Positions 33,651-42,397 are shown, counted from the stretch's first letter. The stretch: 64,000 nt of DNA from Pedobacter polysacchareus (GCF_019802255.1 NZ_JAHYSS010000007.1:124001-188000); one strand, 5' to 3'. Translations and numbers: made by a program. Notes: generated from the sequence alone by a model not told the origin.

Positions 33651-34494
33651 ACTGATAGAATGTCCAAGGGATGCGATGCAAGGCATCCATGATTTCATTG
33701 ATACCGACCTGAAAGCAGCCTATATAAATTTGCTGCTGCAGGTGGGTTTTGATACCATCGATTTTGGCAGTTTTGTGAGCCCTAAAGCCATTCCTCAGTT
33801 AAGAGATACTGCCGAGGTATTGGCAAAACTGGATTTGAGCAGTACATCATCAAAATTGCTAGCCATTGTAGCCAATTTAAGGGGTGTAGAAGCTGCGGTT
33901 CAGCATCCAGAGATTGATCAGCTCGGCTTTCCTTTTTCTATCTCTGAGACTTTTCAAATGCGCAATACGAATGCTACGATTGCTGCTTCCCTGGATACGG
34001 TGAAGCAAATGCTGGAGCTTTGCAGTAAACATGATAAAACAGCGGTAGTGTATTTATCAATGGGCTTTGGAAATCCTTACGGTGATCCATGGAATGAAGA
34101 GATCGTGATGCATTGGGCATCTACACTAGCTAATATGGGTGTCAAAATACTTTCCTTATCAGATACCATTGGAGTGTCCTCTCCGGAAAGAATCAAAAAG
34201 ATTTTGCCAGGAATGATCAAAAGCTTTGATCAGGTAGAGATAGGTGTTCACTTACACAGCACTCCGGAGACGCGTATTGAAAAAATACAGGCTGCTTATG
34301 CTAGTGGATGCTTTCGGTTTGATAGTGCGTTAAAAGGCTTTGGAGGATGTCCTATGGCTGCCGACGACCTTACTGGAAATTTAGCTACAGAAGACCTGAT
34401 CTGGTTTTTGGAAAGTAAAGGAGAAACTTTAGGACTGAATATGGAGAAATGGAAAGCTGCAGTACAGCTCTCCAATCAAATATTTTTGAGTTAA
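33628..34494 (+). CDS. Hydroxymethylglutaryl-CoA lyase
   Basis: 288 residues in a TIM barrel of the HMG-CoA lyase/DRE-TIM family. Catalytic residues are in place: ECPRDAMQG (Arg14, Asp15), SDTIGVSSPERI, GVHLHSTPE with both metal His, and GFGGCPMA with the catalytic Cys. It splits HMG-CoA into acetoacetate and acetyl-CoA, typically at the end of leucine breakdown. Leucine dehydrogenase is encoded at 53-54 kb, but the intermediate steps are outside the window. The start lies 23 bases inside the preceding NDH-2 gene, so translation is likely coupled. Confidence 0.88.
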   Translation: MNQQKSIKLIECPRDAMQGIHDFIDTDLKAAYINLLLQVGFDTIDFGSFVSPKAIPQLRDTAEVLAKLDLSSTSSKLLAIVANLRGVEAAVQHPEIDQLGFPFSISETFQMRNTNATIAASLDTVKQMLELCSKHDKTAVVYLSMGFGNPYGDPWNEEIVMHWASTLANMGVKILSLSDTIGVSSPERIKKILPGMIKSFDQVEIGVHLHSTPETRIEKIQAAYASGCFRFDSALKGFGGCPMAADDLTGNLATEDLIWFLESKGETLGLNMEKWKAAVQLSNQIFLS

Positions 34495-34516
34495 TCACAA
34501 TCCTTTCTAAGTAAGC

Positions 34517-34942
34517 TTAAGCTTTCTTTACCATTTTAAAGTGCTGAAATCCTGCTTCTTCAAATTGCGGTCCTTCGGCTACGAAACCAAATTTAGCATA
34601 CAAAGGCATAGCAGGAAGCTGTGCATTCAGGTAAATGTAATGCGCATCTGCAGGTAAATCTGCTAAAGCTGCAGCTACCAACGCCTGCCCTATTCGCTTA
34701 CCCCTATATTCTTTCAATACAGCAAACCTTTCCAGCTTATAACCCTGATCGGTTTTTCTCCACCTACAAGCACCACATGGCTGATTGTCCATCGTAGCAA
34801 GAAAATGGGTTGATTCTTCTTCATTTTCCCATTCCAGTTCTGGCGGACAATTCTGCTCTTCCACAAAAACAACTCTCCTGATCGCAAATACATGATCTAA
34901 TGTCTCTTTTCCGATTGCTTTATTTACAAATAGTGTTTCCAT
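34517..34942 (-). CDS. GNAT-family N-acetyltransferase
   Basis: 141 residues with the GNAT acetyl-CoA loop in LERFAVLKEYRGKRIGQALVAAAL (Q/R-x-x-G-x-G/A motif, here RGKRIGQA). The N-terminal part (HVFAIRRVVFVEEQNCPPELEWE) resembles the ElaA/YjcF type. The substrate is unknown. It is convergent with HMG-CoA lyase, with 22 bases between the stops. A GGGTCA-TC-TGACCC palindrome (35002-35015) sits 60 bases upstream of its start. Confidence 0.83.
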   Translation of the reverse strand: METLFVNKAIGKETLDHVFAIRRVVFVEEQNCPPELEWENEEESTHFLATMDNQPCGACRWRKTDQGYKLERFAVLKEYRGKRIGQALVAAALADLPADAHYIYLNAQLPAMPLYAKFGFVAEGPQFEEAGFQHFKMVKKA

Positions 34943-35001
34943 TGCTTGCTGATATTTCTACAAATATGGTAAAAAATAGGGCTTCAACCGAAAGTAATTT
35001 T

Positions 35002-35015
35002 GGGTCATCTGACCC
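35002..35015. promoter_or_regulatory. 14 bp palindrome between the GNAT gene and the small gene at 35151
   Basis: GGGTCA-TC-TGACCC is a perfect dyad lying between two divergently transcribed genes, 60 bases from one start and 136 from the other. It may be an operator; there is no other evidence. Confidence 0.35.
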
Positions 35016-35150
35016 TATTAATGCTCTAAAAACTTCGTTAAATTAGAACTACAATTTATTTTCTTTACAGGAGCCGCCGAAAACCTGGAACAGAGTAGGC
35101 ATTCCATCCAAAGTTTTTGCCGTTTTTTGATTTATAAAAGCTGCCGCAAT

Positions 35151-35399
35151 ATGAAAAATTGGTATGTATATAAAGGAACCGGTGATTACTTTGACTCTCA
35201 CAATTACCGGAGAATAGCGAAAAAAGCCACACCTTCCTGTGTTAACGGCTGCAAAATATGCGCAGTATTACTGAATGACAAGGCTTTGACCCCCAGCAAG
35301 CCTTTTAGTGATAAATTAATGCAACATATGGTTGACTCCATTGCCAGCGGTCTCCCTCAACCATTCGAAAATCCAAAAGTACGTTTAAAAAATTGTTGA
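35151..35399 (+). CDS. Small protein of unknown function with a CX3CX2C motif (82 aa)
   Basis: Starts MKNWYVYKGTGDYFDSHNYR at the ATG at 35151; a TTG eight codons upstream is also possible. Cysteines at 30, 34, 37 and 82 give CX3CX2C plus a C-terminal Cys (PSCVNGCKICAVLL). The spacing is that of a radical-SAM cluster, but 82 residues are far too few for that fold, so zinc binding or disulfides are more likely. No signal peptide is evident. I do not recognise a named family. The YVYKGTGD start and PSC-NG-ICAV core resemble small uncharacterised proteins of this group of bacteria as I recall them, but this is a weak memory. Confidence 0.6.
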   Translation: MKNWYVYKGTGDYFDSHNYRRIAKKATPSCVNGCKICAVLLNDKALTPSKPFSDKLMQHMVDSIASGLPQPFENPKVRLKNC

Positions 35400-35572
35400 T
35401 TAATATAATTAAATGCATCATTTAGCACGTTTTTGATTATTTAACAATTATTGTAGGTATCACTGTTTTATTATTAAACAAAGCGCAAATCATTGTAAGT
35501 CAAAAATTTGTCGGCACAACATGTACTCCTTAAATTCGTAGATTACGCAGAATAAATTGTGTAACCATAAAG

Positions 35573-37504
35573 ATGGATTTAAGGAGTAAATCGACTGTGC
35601 TGCTCGTGATTAGCTTACTATTGTCTTTCACAGAGCAAACCCTCGCACAATTATGTAATGGTAGTTTTGGAGATCCTGTAGTACTGATTGATTTCGGTAG
35701 AGGTACTGATTTTTTTGGTCCCTCTCTCGGGAATAAGACCAGCTATAGTTATGTCACGTCCACAGGTCCTTCCGATGGTAGCTATACCATTGAACAGAGT
35801 GTTGGATATTCCAACCAAGGCGGTTCTTGGCATTACATCAAAAACCATACGCCAAATGATCCTGAAGGATATTTGATGATGATAAATGCCAGTTTCAATC
35901 CTGGTATTTTTTACGAAACAGATGTACCTACAGATTTGTGTCCTAATACTACTTATGAATTTGCCTGCTGGGTGACCAATCTTTTAAGATTTCGAGGGAT
36001 TAGACCCAATCTGACCTTTCAAATACTGTCAATGGACGATCAAATCCTTCAAACATTTAGCACCGGGGATATTCCGGAAACTACCGAACCTACCTGGAAG
36101 CAGTATGGAGGTTTGTTCAATACACCTGATGGAGTAAATAGAATTAAGATCAGAATCATTAACAACGCCCCGGGAGGGGCAGGAAATGACCTCGCAATCG
36201 ATGACATTACATTCCGTGCATGTGGCACAAAAATTACCACCAGCATAGATAATATACCTAATCAAACCACAAAAGCAGTATGTGAAAACGAACCGATTAG
36301 TCTTAGCATTACCTCTAGTACGGAAGGATCTAACACTTTACAATACCTATGGCAGACAAAAAATGGAGAGACATGGAGAGACCTAAATGAGGAGACCAAT
36401 CCACAAATTACAATCAATACCTCCGGCTTGTCAACAGGCAATAATGAATATCGAGTCTTGGTTGCGGAGCCCAGCAACTTCGGCGCTCCAGCTTGTAGAA
36501 CGGCTTCTGCACCAATTATCATTACCGTCAAACCAGCTCCACAGCTCAGTATATCTTCAAATTATTCAATTTGTGTAGGGCAGAGCCAACAATTAGAACT
36601 GACTGGAACGGATGGTACTTACCTATGGACAGGTCCAAACAATTTTAGCTCTACACTAAAATCACCGACCATCAGCAATGCTGGACCAAATGAAGCCGGA
36701 ACCTATCAGGTTATCGTTACTGCAAATGGCTGTACAAATAGCATTCAAACCAATCTTACAGTTATCCCACAGCCAGTTGCAGCGGTCAATCAGCCCCCAG
36801 CTCCCATTTGTTATGGGGCCTCCATCCTACTCGAAGCATCTGGTGGCAATTCCTATAAATGGAGCCCAACTACCGGTTTATCCGATCCAAATATTGCCAA
36901 TCCTATTGCCTCCCCGACTCATACAACTACTTATGAAGTGACCGTATCAAACGGTTTCTGTGAAGATAAAGCGCAGGTTACTGTAAATGTTTATCAGCAA
37001 ATACTAGCCAATGCAGGAAGTAACAAAGTCATCATGGAAGGAGAATCTACCACTTTAGATGGGACAGTATCTGGTGATAACCTCGAATATTTCTGGACTC
37101 CTTCAAAGGGTCTGGATGATCCAAAAAAATTAACGCCTATAGCCACACCACTAGCCACCACTACCTACACACTAAATGTGGCCTCATTAAACAATTGCAA
37201 TGGCGCGACCTCCAGTATGACCGTTAAAGTTTTCAAAAAGGTGATTATTCCAAATACATTTACACCCAACGGCGACGGCATTAATGATGTATGGAATATT
37301 GAAGCCTTGCAAGCTTACCCCAATGCAGAGGTAAAAGTAATGAACCGTTTCGGCGAAAGGGTATTCAGTGCGAAAGGCAATTTTCAAAACTGGGATGGCT
37401 GGTATAAAGGAAAAAGTTTACCGGTAGGGACCTACTTTTATTGGATCGACCTCCATGAGGCTGGCCAAAAGCCTTTAGTTGGTCCAGTAACAATTTTGAA
37501 GTAA
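35573..37504 (+). CDS. Secreted protein with type IX secretion type B sorting domain
   Basis: 643 residues. A signal peptide (1-25, ending TEQTLAQ) is followed by a jellyroll-like N-terminal domain (about 28-215, with CNGSFGDPVVLIDFGRGT at its start and DLAIDDITFRACG at its end). Three or so Ig/PKD-like repeats come next (about 230-555), each starting with the pattern ICVGQSQQLELTG or PICYGASILLEASGG. The C-terminal gliding-motility-type sorting domain (about 558-643) has NTFTPNGDGINDVWNI and MNRFGERVF. It is exported by Sec, then by the type IX system, and probably attached to the cell surface. Repeats with SNGFCEDKA-like segments suggest adhesion or glycan contact; the ligand is unknown. 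Confidence 0.88.
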   Translation: MDLRSKSTVLLVISLLLSFTEQTLAQLCNGSFGDPVVLIDFGRGTDFFGPSLGNKTSYSYVTSTGPSDGSYTIEQSVGYSNQGGSWHYIKNHTPNDPEGYLMMINASFNPGIFYETDVPTDLCPNTTYEFACWVTNLLRFRGIRPNLTFQILSMDDQILQTFSTGDIPETTEPTWKQYGGLFNTPDGVNRIKIRIINNAPGGAGNDLAIDDITFRACGTKITTSIDNIPNQTTKAVCENEPISLSITSSTEGSNTLQYLWQTKNGETWRDLNEETNPQITINTSGLSTGNNEYRVLVAEPSNFGAPACRTASAPIIITVKPAPQLSISSNYSICVGQSQQLELTGTDGTYLWTGPNNFSSTLKSPTISNAGPNEAGTYQVIVTANGCTNSIQTNLTVIPQPVAAVNQPPAPICYGASILLEASGGNSYKWSPTTGLSDPNIANPIASPTHTTTYEVTVSNGFCEDKAQVTVNVYQQILANAGSNKVIMEGESTTLDGTVSGDNLEYFWTPSKGLDDPKKLTPIATPLATTTYTLNVASLNNCNGATSSMTVKVFKKVIIPNTFTPNGDGINDVWNIEALQAYPNAEVKVMNRFGERVFSAKGNFQNWDGWYKGKSLPVGTYFYWIDLHEAGQKPLVGPVTILK

Positions 37505-37508
37505 ATCA

Positions 37509-37541
37509 CAAGGCCTGTCCCAAATCATGGAGCAGGCCTTG
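37509..37541 (+). terminator. Probable terminator after the type IX secreted protein gene
   Basis: CAAGGCCTG (37509-37517) and CAGGCCTTG (37533-37541) form a perfect 9 bp stem with a 15-base loop, a few bases after the stop. The trailing T stretch is weak. A second 7 bp hairpin (AAGAATC/GATTCTT, 37552-37570) lies on the fbaA side. Confidence 0.6.
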
Positions 37542-37591
37542 CTGTTATTTTAAGAATCATAAAGATTCTTGATGTTGATCTAAATGAAAAA

Positions 37592-38671
37592 CTATAGTTT
37601 ATCGCTGGCGTCTCTACAGTTAAGGTCTTCGAAAGCCTGAGTTAAACGTTTAACAAAAGCTTCTTCACCTTTACGTAACCAAACGCGAGGATCATAATAT
37701 TTCTTATTTGGTTTATCATCGCCATCTGGATTACCGATTTGCGCCTGAAGATAAGCTTCATTTGCTTTATAGTAATCCAAAACACCTTCCCATAATGCCC
37801 ATTGCATGTCAGTATCGATGTTCATTTTGATTGCTCCGTAAGAAATCGCTTCTCTGATTTCTTCCTGAGTAGAACCTGAACCACCGTGGAATACAAAGTT
37901 GATCGGTTTTTCAGCAGTGATCGCGTATTTTTCTCTAATGAAATCCTGAGAGTTCTTAAGAATTACCGGCTGTAATTTCACATTACCTGGTTTGTATACA
38001 CCGTGAACATTACCGAAAGCTGCTGCTACCGTAAATTTATCACTTACTTTACTCAATTCTTCATAAGCATAAGCTACTTCTGAAGGTTGAGTGTATAATT
38101 TAGAGCTATCTACATCACTGTTGTCTACTCCATCTTCTTCTCCACCAGTTACACCTAGTTCGATTTCGATGGTCATACCAATTTTCGCCATGCGAGCAAG
38201 GTATTTAGCAGAAATCTCTATGTTTTCTTCGATAGATTCTTCTGATAAATCTAACATATGTGAAGAAAACAATGGTTTACCATGCGCTGCGAAGAATTTT
38301 TCGCCATGGTCTAATAAACCGTCGATCCATGGTAATAGTTTCTTTGCTGCGTGGTCAGTATGCAAAACTACTGCAACACCGTAATGCTCAGCTAATAAAT
38401 GAACATGTTTAGCTGCAGAAACTGCGCCTAATACACATGCATTCAAATTGTCATTATTCAATGTTTTTCCAGCATAAAATTGGGCACCGCCATTGGAAAG
38501 CTGAATAATAACAGGTGAATTAACTGCCTTTGCTGTTTCCATTACCGCATTAATTGTGTTGGTACCGGTAACATTAACTGCAGGTAATGCAAACTGATGT
38601 TTTTTAGCCTGTTCAAACAATTCCTGAACGGCATCTCCGTAAATTACGCCTTTATAGCCTTTTAAACTCAT
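37592..38671 (-). CDS. fbaA: Class II fructose-bisphosphate aldolase
   Basis: 359 residues, the length of the long class IIa type (E. coli FbaA, 359). The zinc and catalytic residues are in VAVVLHTDHAAKK, MTIEIELGVTGGEEDGVDN and FVFHGGSGSTQEEI. It reversibly splits fructose-1,6-bisphosphate into dihydroxyacetone phosphate and glyceraldehyde-3-phosphate in the cytoplasm. It is a single gene, divergent from accD; a TAGATTTG promoter element (minus strand, 38720-38727) lies 49 bases upstream. Confidence 0.95.
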   Translation of the reverse strand: MSLKGYKGVIYGDAVQELFEQAKKHQFALPAVNVTGTNTINAVMETAKAVNSPVIIQLSNGGAQFYAGKTLNNDNLNACVLGAVSAAKHVHLLAEHYGVAVVLHTDHAAKKLLPWIDGLLDHGEKFFAAHGKPLFSSHMLDLSEESIEENIEISAKYLARMAKIGMTIEIELGVTGGEEDGVDNSDVDSSKLYTQPSEVAYAYEELSKVSDKFTVAAAFGNVHGVYKPGNVKLQPVILKNSQDFIREKYAITAEKPINFVFHGGSGSTQEEIREAISYGAIKMNIDTDMQWALWEGVLDYYKANEAYLQAQIGNPDGDDKPNKKYYDPRVWLRKGEEAFVKRLTQAFEDLNCRDASDKL

Positions 38672-38719
38672 TTTTTATAATTTTATATATGCCGAAGTTA
38701 GGAAAAATATCCCTCTGGC

Positions 38720-38727
38720 CAAATCTA
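38720..38727 (-). promoter_or_regulatory. Candidate -7 element for fbaA
   Basis: TAGATTTG on the minus strand, identical to the secDF element and matching TAnnTTTG. A TTTTAG (38745-38750) at about the -33 position is a poor match to TTTG. Confidence 0.45.
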
Positions 38728-38812
38728 AGGCCGATTATTTTTAACTAAAAACTACCTTAAACTCTTCTAATTTTTTTTTGTTTCTTTGTACTCGCATTTT
38801 TCAACAAATAAC

Positions 38813-39658
38813 ATGGCTTGGTTTAAGAGAGAAAAAAAAGGTATCAGTACAAGGACAGAAGAAAAAAAAGAAGCGCCAGACGGTTTATGGAACAAGTGTC
38901 CTAATTGTAAGAAAGCACTCCACAGTGCCGATCTGGTTGAAAATAAATACGTTTGCCAATATTGCGACTACCATTTACGGGTAGGATCAAAGGAATATTT
39001 TCAGGTATTGTTTGACAATAATGAGTTCACAGAGTTATTTGCAAATCTAACTTCAGGTGACCCATTGAACTTCACAGACAGTAAACCTTATGTAGACCGC
39101 TTGGTAGAAAGTCAGGCTAAAACTGGCTTAAAAGACGCAATCAGAGCAGGTGTAGGTAAGATTGAAGGACAGGACTTAGTAATTGCCTGTATGGACTTCA
39201 ACTTTATCGGTGGTTCTATGGGATCAGTAGTAGGTGAGAAAATCGCCCGCTCTATTGACTATAGCATCAAGCACAAAATTCCGTTCCTGATGATTTCAAA
39301 ATCTGGTGGTGCCAGAATGATGGAAGCCGCATTTTCGTTAATGCAAATGGCAAAAACATCGGCTAAATTGGCCTTGTTGAGCCAGGCAAAAATTCCATAC
39401 ATTTCCTTACTGACAGATCCTACTACAGGTGGTGTAACTGCATCTTACGCAATGCTGGGCGATATCAATATCGCAGAACCAGGCGCTTTGATCGGTTTTG
39501 CTGGCCCAAGGGTAATTAAAGAAACGATCAAAAAAGACCTTCCTAAAGGATTTCAAACTGCAGAGTTTGTACAGGAACATGGTTTCCTTGACTTTATTGT
39601 AGACCGCAGGGCGATGAAAGCTAAAATTGCAGCTTTCCTTAAAATGGTTGCAAACTAA
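38813..39658 (+). CDS. accD: Acetyl-CoA carboxylase carboxyltransferase subunit beta
   Basis: 281 residues from the ATG at 38813; an ATG 9 codons upstream lacks family support. The N-terminal four-Cys zinc ribbon is complete (Cys29, Cys32, Cys48, Cys51; CPNC and CQYC). The crotonase-fold carboxyltransferase core carries GGSMGSVVGEKI, SGGARMMEA and PTTGGVTASYAMLGD. AccD pairs with AccA to transfer the carboxyl group from biotin to acetyl-CoA, the first step of fatty acid synthesis. AccA is not in the window. A strong bidirectional terminator follows. Confidence 0.95.
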   Translation: MAWFKREKKGISTRTEEKKEAPDGLWNKCPNCKKALHSADLVENKYVCQYCDYHLRVGSKEYFQVLFDNNEFTELFANLTSGDPLNFTDSKPYVDRLVESQAKTGLKDAIRAGVGKIEGQDLVIACMDFNFIGGSMGSVVGEKIARSIDYSIKHKIPFLMISKSGGARMMEAAFSLMQMAKTSAKLALLSQAKIPYISLLTDPTTGGVTASYAMLGDINIAEPGALIGFAGPRVIKETIKKDLPKGFQTAEFVQEHGFLDFIVDRRAMKAKIAAFLKMVAN

Positions 39659-39757
39659 GATCAGCATTTAATATCCAGTTGCATTGAACTGAATAATGCA
39701 ATCGAATAGATTGAATTACATTATTTATTATGTTCAATTGAACTGAACAGTTTAAAC

Positions 39758-39799
39758 ATAAAAAAAGTGGGAGTTGTAAAAACTCCCACTTTTTTTATG
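39758..39799. terminator. Strong bidirectional terminator after accD
   Basis: A perfect 19 bp inverted repeat (39758-39776 and 39781-39799) with a GTAA loop. The core is GTGGGAGTT/AACTCCCAC, flanked by seven A and seven T. It lies between accD (plus) and the GH92 gene (minus). Confidence 0.92.
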
Positions 39800-39826
39800 T
39801 GATTTATTTTTTTGTTTTACATTTCG

Positions 39827-39862
39827 ATTGAAGAAATCTACCATATTGTAGATTTCTTCAAT
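39827..39862. repeat. Second hairpin between accD and GH92 genes
   Basis: ATTGAAGAAATCTAC (39827-39841) and GTAGATTTCTTCAAT (39848-39862) form a perfect 15 bp stem with a CATATT loop, 16 bases past the GH92 stop. No T-run follows, so it may stabilise the GH92 mRNA end. Two more dyads, TTGCATT/AATGCAA and GTTCAATTGAAC, lie between here and accD. Confidence 0.6.
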
Positions 39863-39877
39863 TCTTTGCTTCTAAGC

Positions 39878-42178
39878 CTATTTATTAGGATCAGTAGAGA
39901 AAGAGTAAGGGAAATCCGTTTCTTTCGTTCCACGCTGCTTATTTGGCGTTGCAGACATATTGAAATCAAGCGTTGCACCTTTAACCAGTTCAGAATGGCT
40001 TAACCAATTTTTTGGATAGGCAGCACCGTTGTATTTCAACCCTTGAACATATCTGTTGGCGTCACTGTTATTCGCTGCATTGATCACTACTTTTTTACCA
40101 TTTTCCAGGCTCAAAGTCACCTTTTTAAATAATGGTGCACCCAATACATATTGATCTGTAGCAGGGGTTACCGGGTAGAAGCCCAATGCTGAGAATACAT
40201 ACCAGGCGGAAGTCTGGCCATTATCCTCATCACCGCAATAACCGTCGGGAGTTGCTTTATACATCCGGTTCATGGTTTCACGTACCCAATATTGAGTTTT
40301 CCATGGCGCACCAGCATAATTGTACAAATAAATCATGTGTTGAATCGGTTGGTTACCATGCGCATATTGACCCATATTGGCAATCTGCATCTCACGAATT
40401 TCATGGATTACACCACCATAATAGCTATCGTCAAAGATTGGAGGCAAAGTAAATACAGAGTCCAGTTTCTGAACAAATTTCTCTTTACCACCCATTAATT
40501 TAGAAAGTCCATCAATATCCTGGAATACTGACCAGGAATAATGCCAGCTGTTACCTTCTGTAAAAGCATCACCCCATTTGAAAGGATTAAACGGAGATTG
40601 GAAATTACCATCTTTATTTTTACCTCTCATCAATCCACTAGCTGGATCAAAAAGGTTTTTATAGTTCATACTACGTTTTGCATAAAGATCAGTTTCTGCT
40701 TTTGGCTTACCTAATGCTTTACCCAATTTGTAAATCGTGAAATCGTCATACGCATATTCTAAAGTACGCGCTGCATTTTCATTGATTTTCACATCATAAG
40801 GTACGTACCCCAATTCGTTATAATACTTCACTCCTGCTCTTCCTACTGCATCTAACGGTCCTTCATTGTTTGCACCATGGATCAAGGCATCGTATAGCGT
40901 ATTGATATCATAACCACGAAGTCCTTTAATGTAAGCATCAGCCACTACAGAAGCTGAATTGTTACCTACCATTACATTCGCATAACCTGGGCTAGACCAT
41001 TCTGGCAACCATCCGCCTTCTTTATAGTCGTTGATCAAACCTTCCTGCATTTCTTTATTGATCGATGGGTAAACCAGGTTCAAGAAAGGATATAATGCTC
41101 TGAAAGTATCCCAGAATCCTGTTCCAGCAAACATATAACCTGGCAGAATTTTGCCATTATATGGGCTCCAGTGAACAATTTTATTACTGGCATCCAATTC
41201 ATATAATTTGTTAGGGAAAAATAAAGTACGGTAAAAGCTAGAGTAAAAAGTACGGGTCTGGTCTACAGTACCGCCTTCTACAGCTACTCTACTTAGCGTT
41301 TTATTCCAAACATCTTTAGCTTTTGCTTTGGTAGCATCGAAAGTATCATTGGCCAGTTCTCTCTTTAAATTAAGTTCTGCCTGTTCAAAGCTGATGAAAG
41401 AAGAAGCAACTTTCATTACTACTTGTTCCCCTTTTTTAGTTTTAAAACCTACGATTGCACCGGAATGATCTGCTTTAATCTCCAGCTCATCTTTCAACAG
41501 CTCTTTACCTTTCCAGGCATTCGCAGACACGAAATCTTTATCGAAATAGGCTACAAAATAGTTTTTAAAGTTTTCAGGTGTCATCTTATGACTGTGTCTG
41601 GTAGTATAACCAATTACTTTTCTTTCTTTAGGAAAAATCTTAATGTAAGATCCTTTGTCGAAAGCATCAATCACTACAAAAGAGCTATCCGATTTTGGAA
41701 AAGTAAACCTGAACTGTGCCGCACGCTCGGTTGGTGTGATCTCTGTAGTCACATCAGCGTCTGCCAGGTAAACACTATAGTAATAAGGTTTAGCTACTTC
41801 CGCTTTATGCGAATACCAGCTGGCGCGATCATCCTGATCAATGCGTTTTTTACCGGTTACCGGCATGATCGAAAACTGACCATAATCGTTCATCCATGGA
41901 GATGGCTGATGGGTTTGTTTGAAGCCACGAATTTTATCGGCATCGTAAGTATAGGCCCATCCATCTCCCATTTTACCGGTTTGTGGTGTCCAGAAGTTCA
42001 TACCCCAAGGCAGGGCAATTGTTGGATAAGTATTTCCGTTAGACATTGAGGGCTTGCTTGCCGTTCCCATCAAAGGGTTGATCCATTCAACCGGATCGCT
42101 CAATTTACCAACGGTTTGCGCAAAAGCTGCGGAAGAACCGGCAATCAATAATGCAGTTAAGTAACGCTTCATCATCAT
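39878..42178 (-). CDS. GH92-family alpha-mannosidase, Gln-variant (putative mannosyl-phosphate type)
   Basis: 766 residues from the first of three consecutive ATGs. A signal peptide (MKRYLTALLIAGSSAAFAQ) targets the periplasm or surface. The GH92 pattern is plain: WINPLMGT, AGTGFWDTFRALYP, GGWLPEWSSPGY, YYGGVIHEIREM, YLYNYAGAPWKTQYWVRE and CGDEDNGQTSAWYVFSALGFYP (base region, Asp652). At the general-acid site, family alpha-1,2-mannosidases have GNEP; here it is GNQP (Gln610, codon at 40349-40351). This substitution is reported for GH92 enzymes that hydrolyse mannose-1-phosphate-6-mannose, where phosphate needs no acid. An AAAACGTTTT dyad lies 97 bases upstream. It stands alone. Confidence 0.88.
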   Translation of the reverse strand: MMMKRYLTALLIAGSSAAFAQTVGKLSDPVEWINPLMGTASKPSMSNGNTYPTIALPWGMNFWTPQTGKMGDGWAYTYDADKIRGFKQTHQPSPWMNDYGQFSIMPVTGKKRIDQDDRASWYSHKAEVAKPYYYSVYLADADVTTEITPTERAAQFRFTFPKSDSSFVVIDAFDKGSYIKIFPKERKVIGYTTRHSHKMTPENFKNYFVAYFDKDFVSANAWKGKELLKDELEIKADHSGAIVGFKTKKGEQVVMKVASSFISFEQAELNLKRELANDTFDATKAKAKDVWNKTLSRVAVEGGTVDQTRTFYSSFYRTLFFPNKLYELDASNKIVHWSPYNGKILPGYMFAGTGFWDTFRALYPFLNLVYPSINKEMQEGLINDYKEGGWLPEWSSPGYANVMVGNNSASVVADAYIKGLRGYDINTLYDALIHGANNEGPLDAVGRAGVKYYNELGYVPYDVKINENAARTLEYAYDDFTIYKLGKALGKPKAETDLYAKRSMNYKNLFDPASGLMRGKNKDGNFQSPFNPFKWGDAFTEGNSWHYSWSVFQDIDGLSKLMGGKEKFVQKLDSVFTLPPIFDDSYYGGVIHEIREMQIANMGQYAHGNQPIQHMIYLYNYAGAPWKTQYWVRETMNRMYKATPDGYCGDEDNGQTSAWYVFSALGFYPVTPATDQYVLGAPLFKKVTLSLENGKKVVINAANNSDANRYVQGLKYNGAAYPKNWLSHSELVKGATLDFNMSATPNKQRGTKETDFPYSFSTDPNK

Positions 42179-42274
42179 GATATTGGATAAGTAGTTTATG
42201 TTATTTGGTTTAAAATCTAGCCTCAAACGCTCTATTTGAACATTTCTGTAAACAAACGATTGTTTTATGTATTA

Positions 42275-42284
42275 AAAACGTTTT
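42275..42284. promoter_or_regulatory. LacI-type-looking operator upstream of the GH92 gene
   Basis: AAAACGTTTT is a perfect 10 bp dyad with a central CG, as in many LacI-family operators. It lies 97 bases upstream of the GH92 start. No LacI gene is in the window. Confidence 0.35.
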
Positions 42285-42322
42285 AGCACAGTCCTAAAGT
42301 AGGAGATTTTTTTAAATAAAAA

Positions 42323-42350
42323 AAGGCACTATATTTAAATATGGTGCCTT
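42323..42350 (-). terminator. Terminator after the small hydrophilic protein gene
   Basis: AAGGCACTATATTT pairs with AAATATGGTGCCTT (one G-T pair) with almost no loop beyond the palindromic centre. On the minus strand it is followed by seven T. It is the best support for a transcribed gene at 42398-42604. Confidence 0.75.
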
Positions 42351-42397
42351 CATTAACAATGTAGCTGTAATTGTTACTTTAGAACGGATATTTGGGC

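Noticed and set aside
34513..34524. AAGCTTAAGCTT palindrome at the HMG-CoA lyase/GNAT junction
   Set aside because: It overlaps the GNAT stop, is a simple sequence and has no T-run; it is probably chance.
35040..35120. Riboswitch-like leader (GAGCCGCCGAAAACCTGG) before the small gene
   Set aside because: I could not complete any known riboswitch core or set of stems there.
35133..35270. Radical-SAM enzyme suggested by CX3CX2C in the 82-residue protein
   Set aside because: The protein is far too short to contain the TIM-barrel fold, so only the spacing matches.
41423..42049. 208-residue plus-strand open frame inside the GH92 gene
   Set aside because: It is antisense to a clear, full-length GH92 frame and lacks any known motif.
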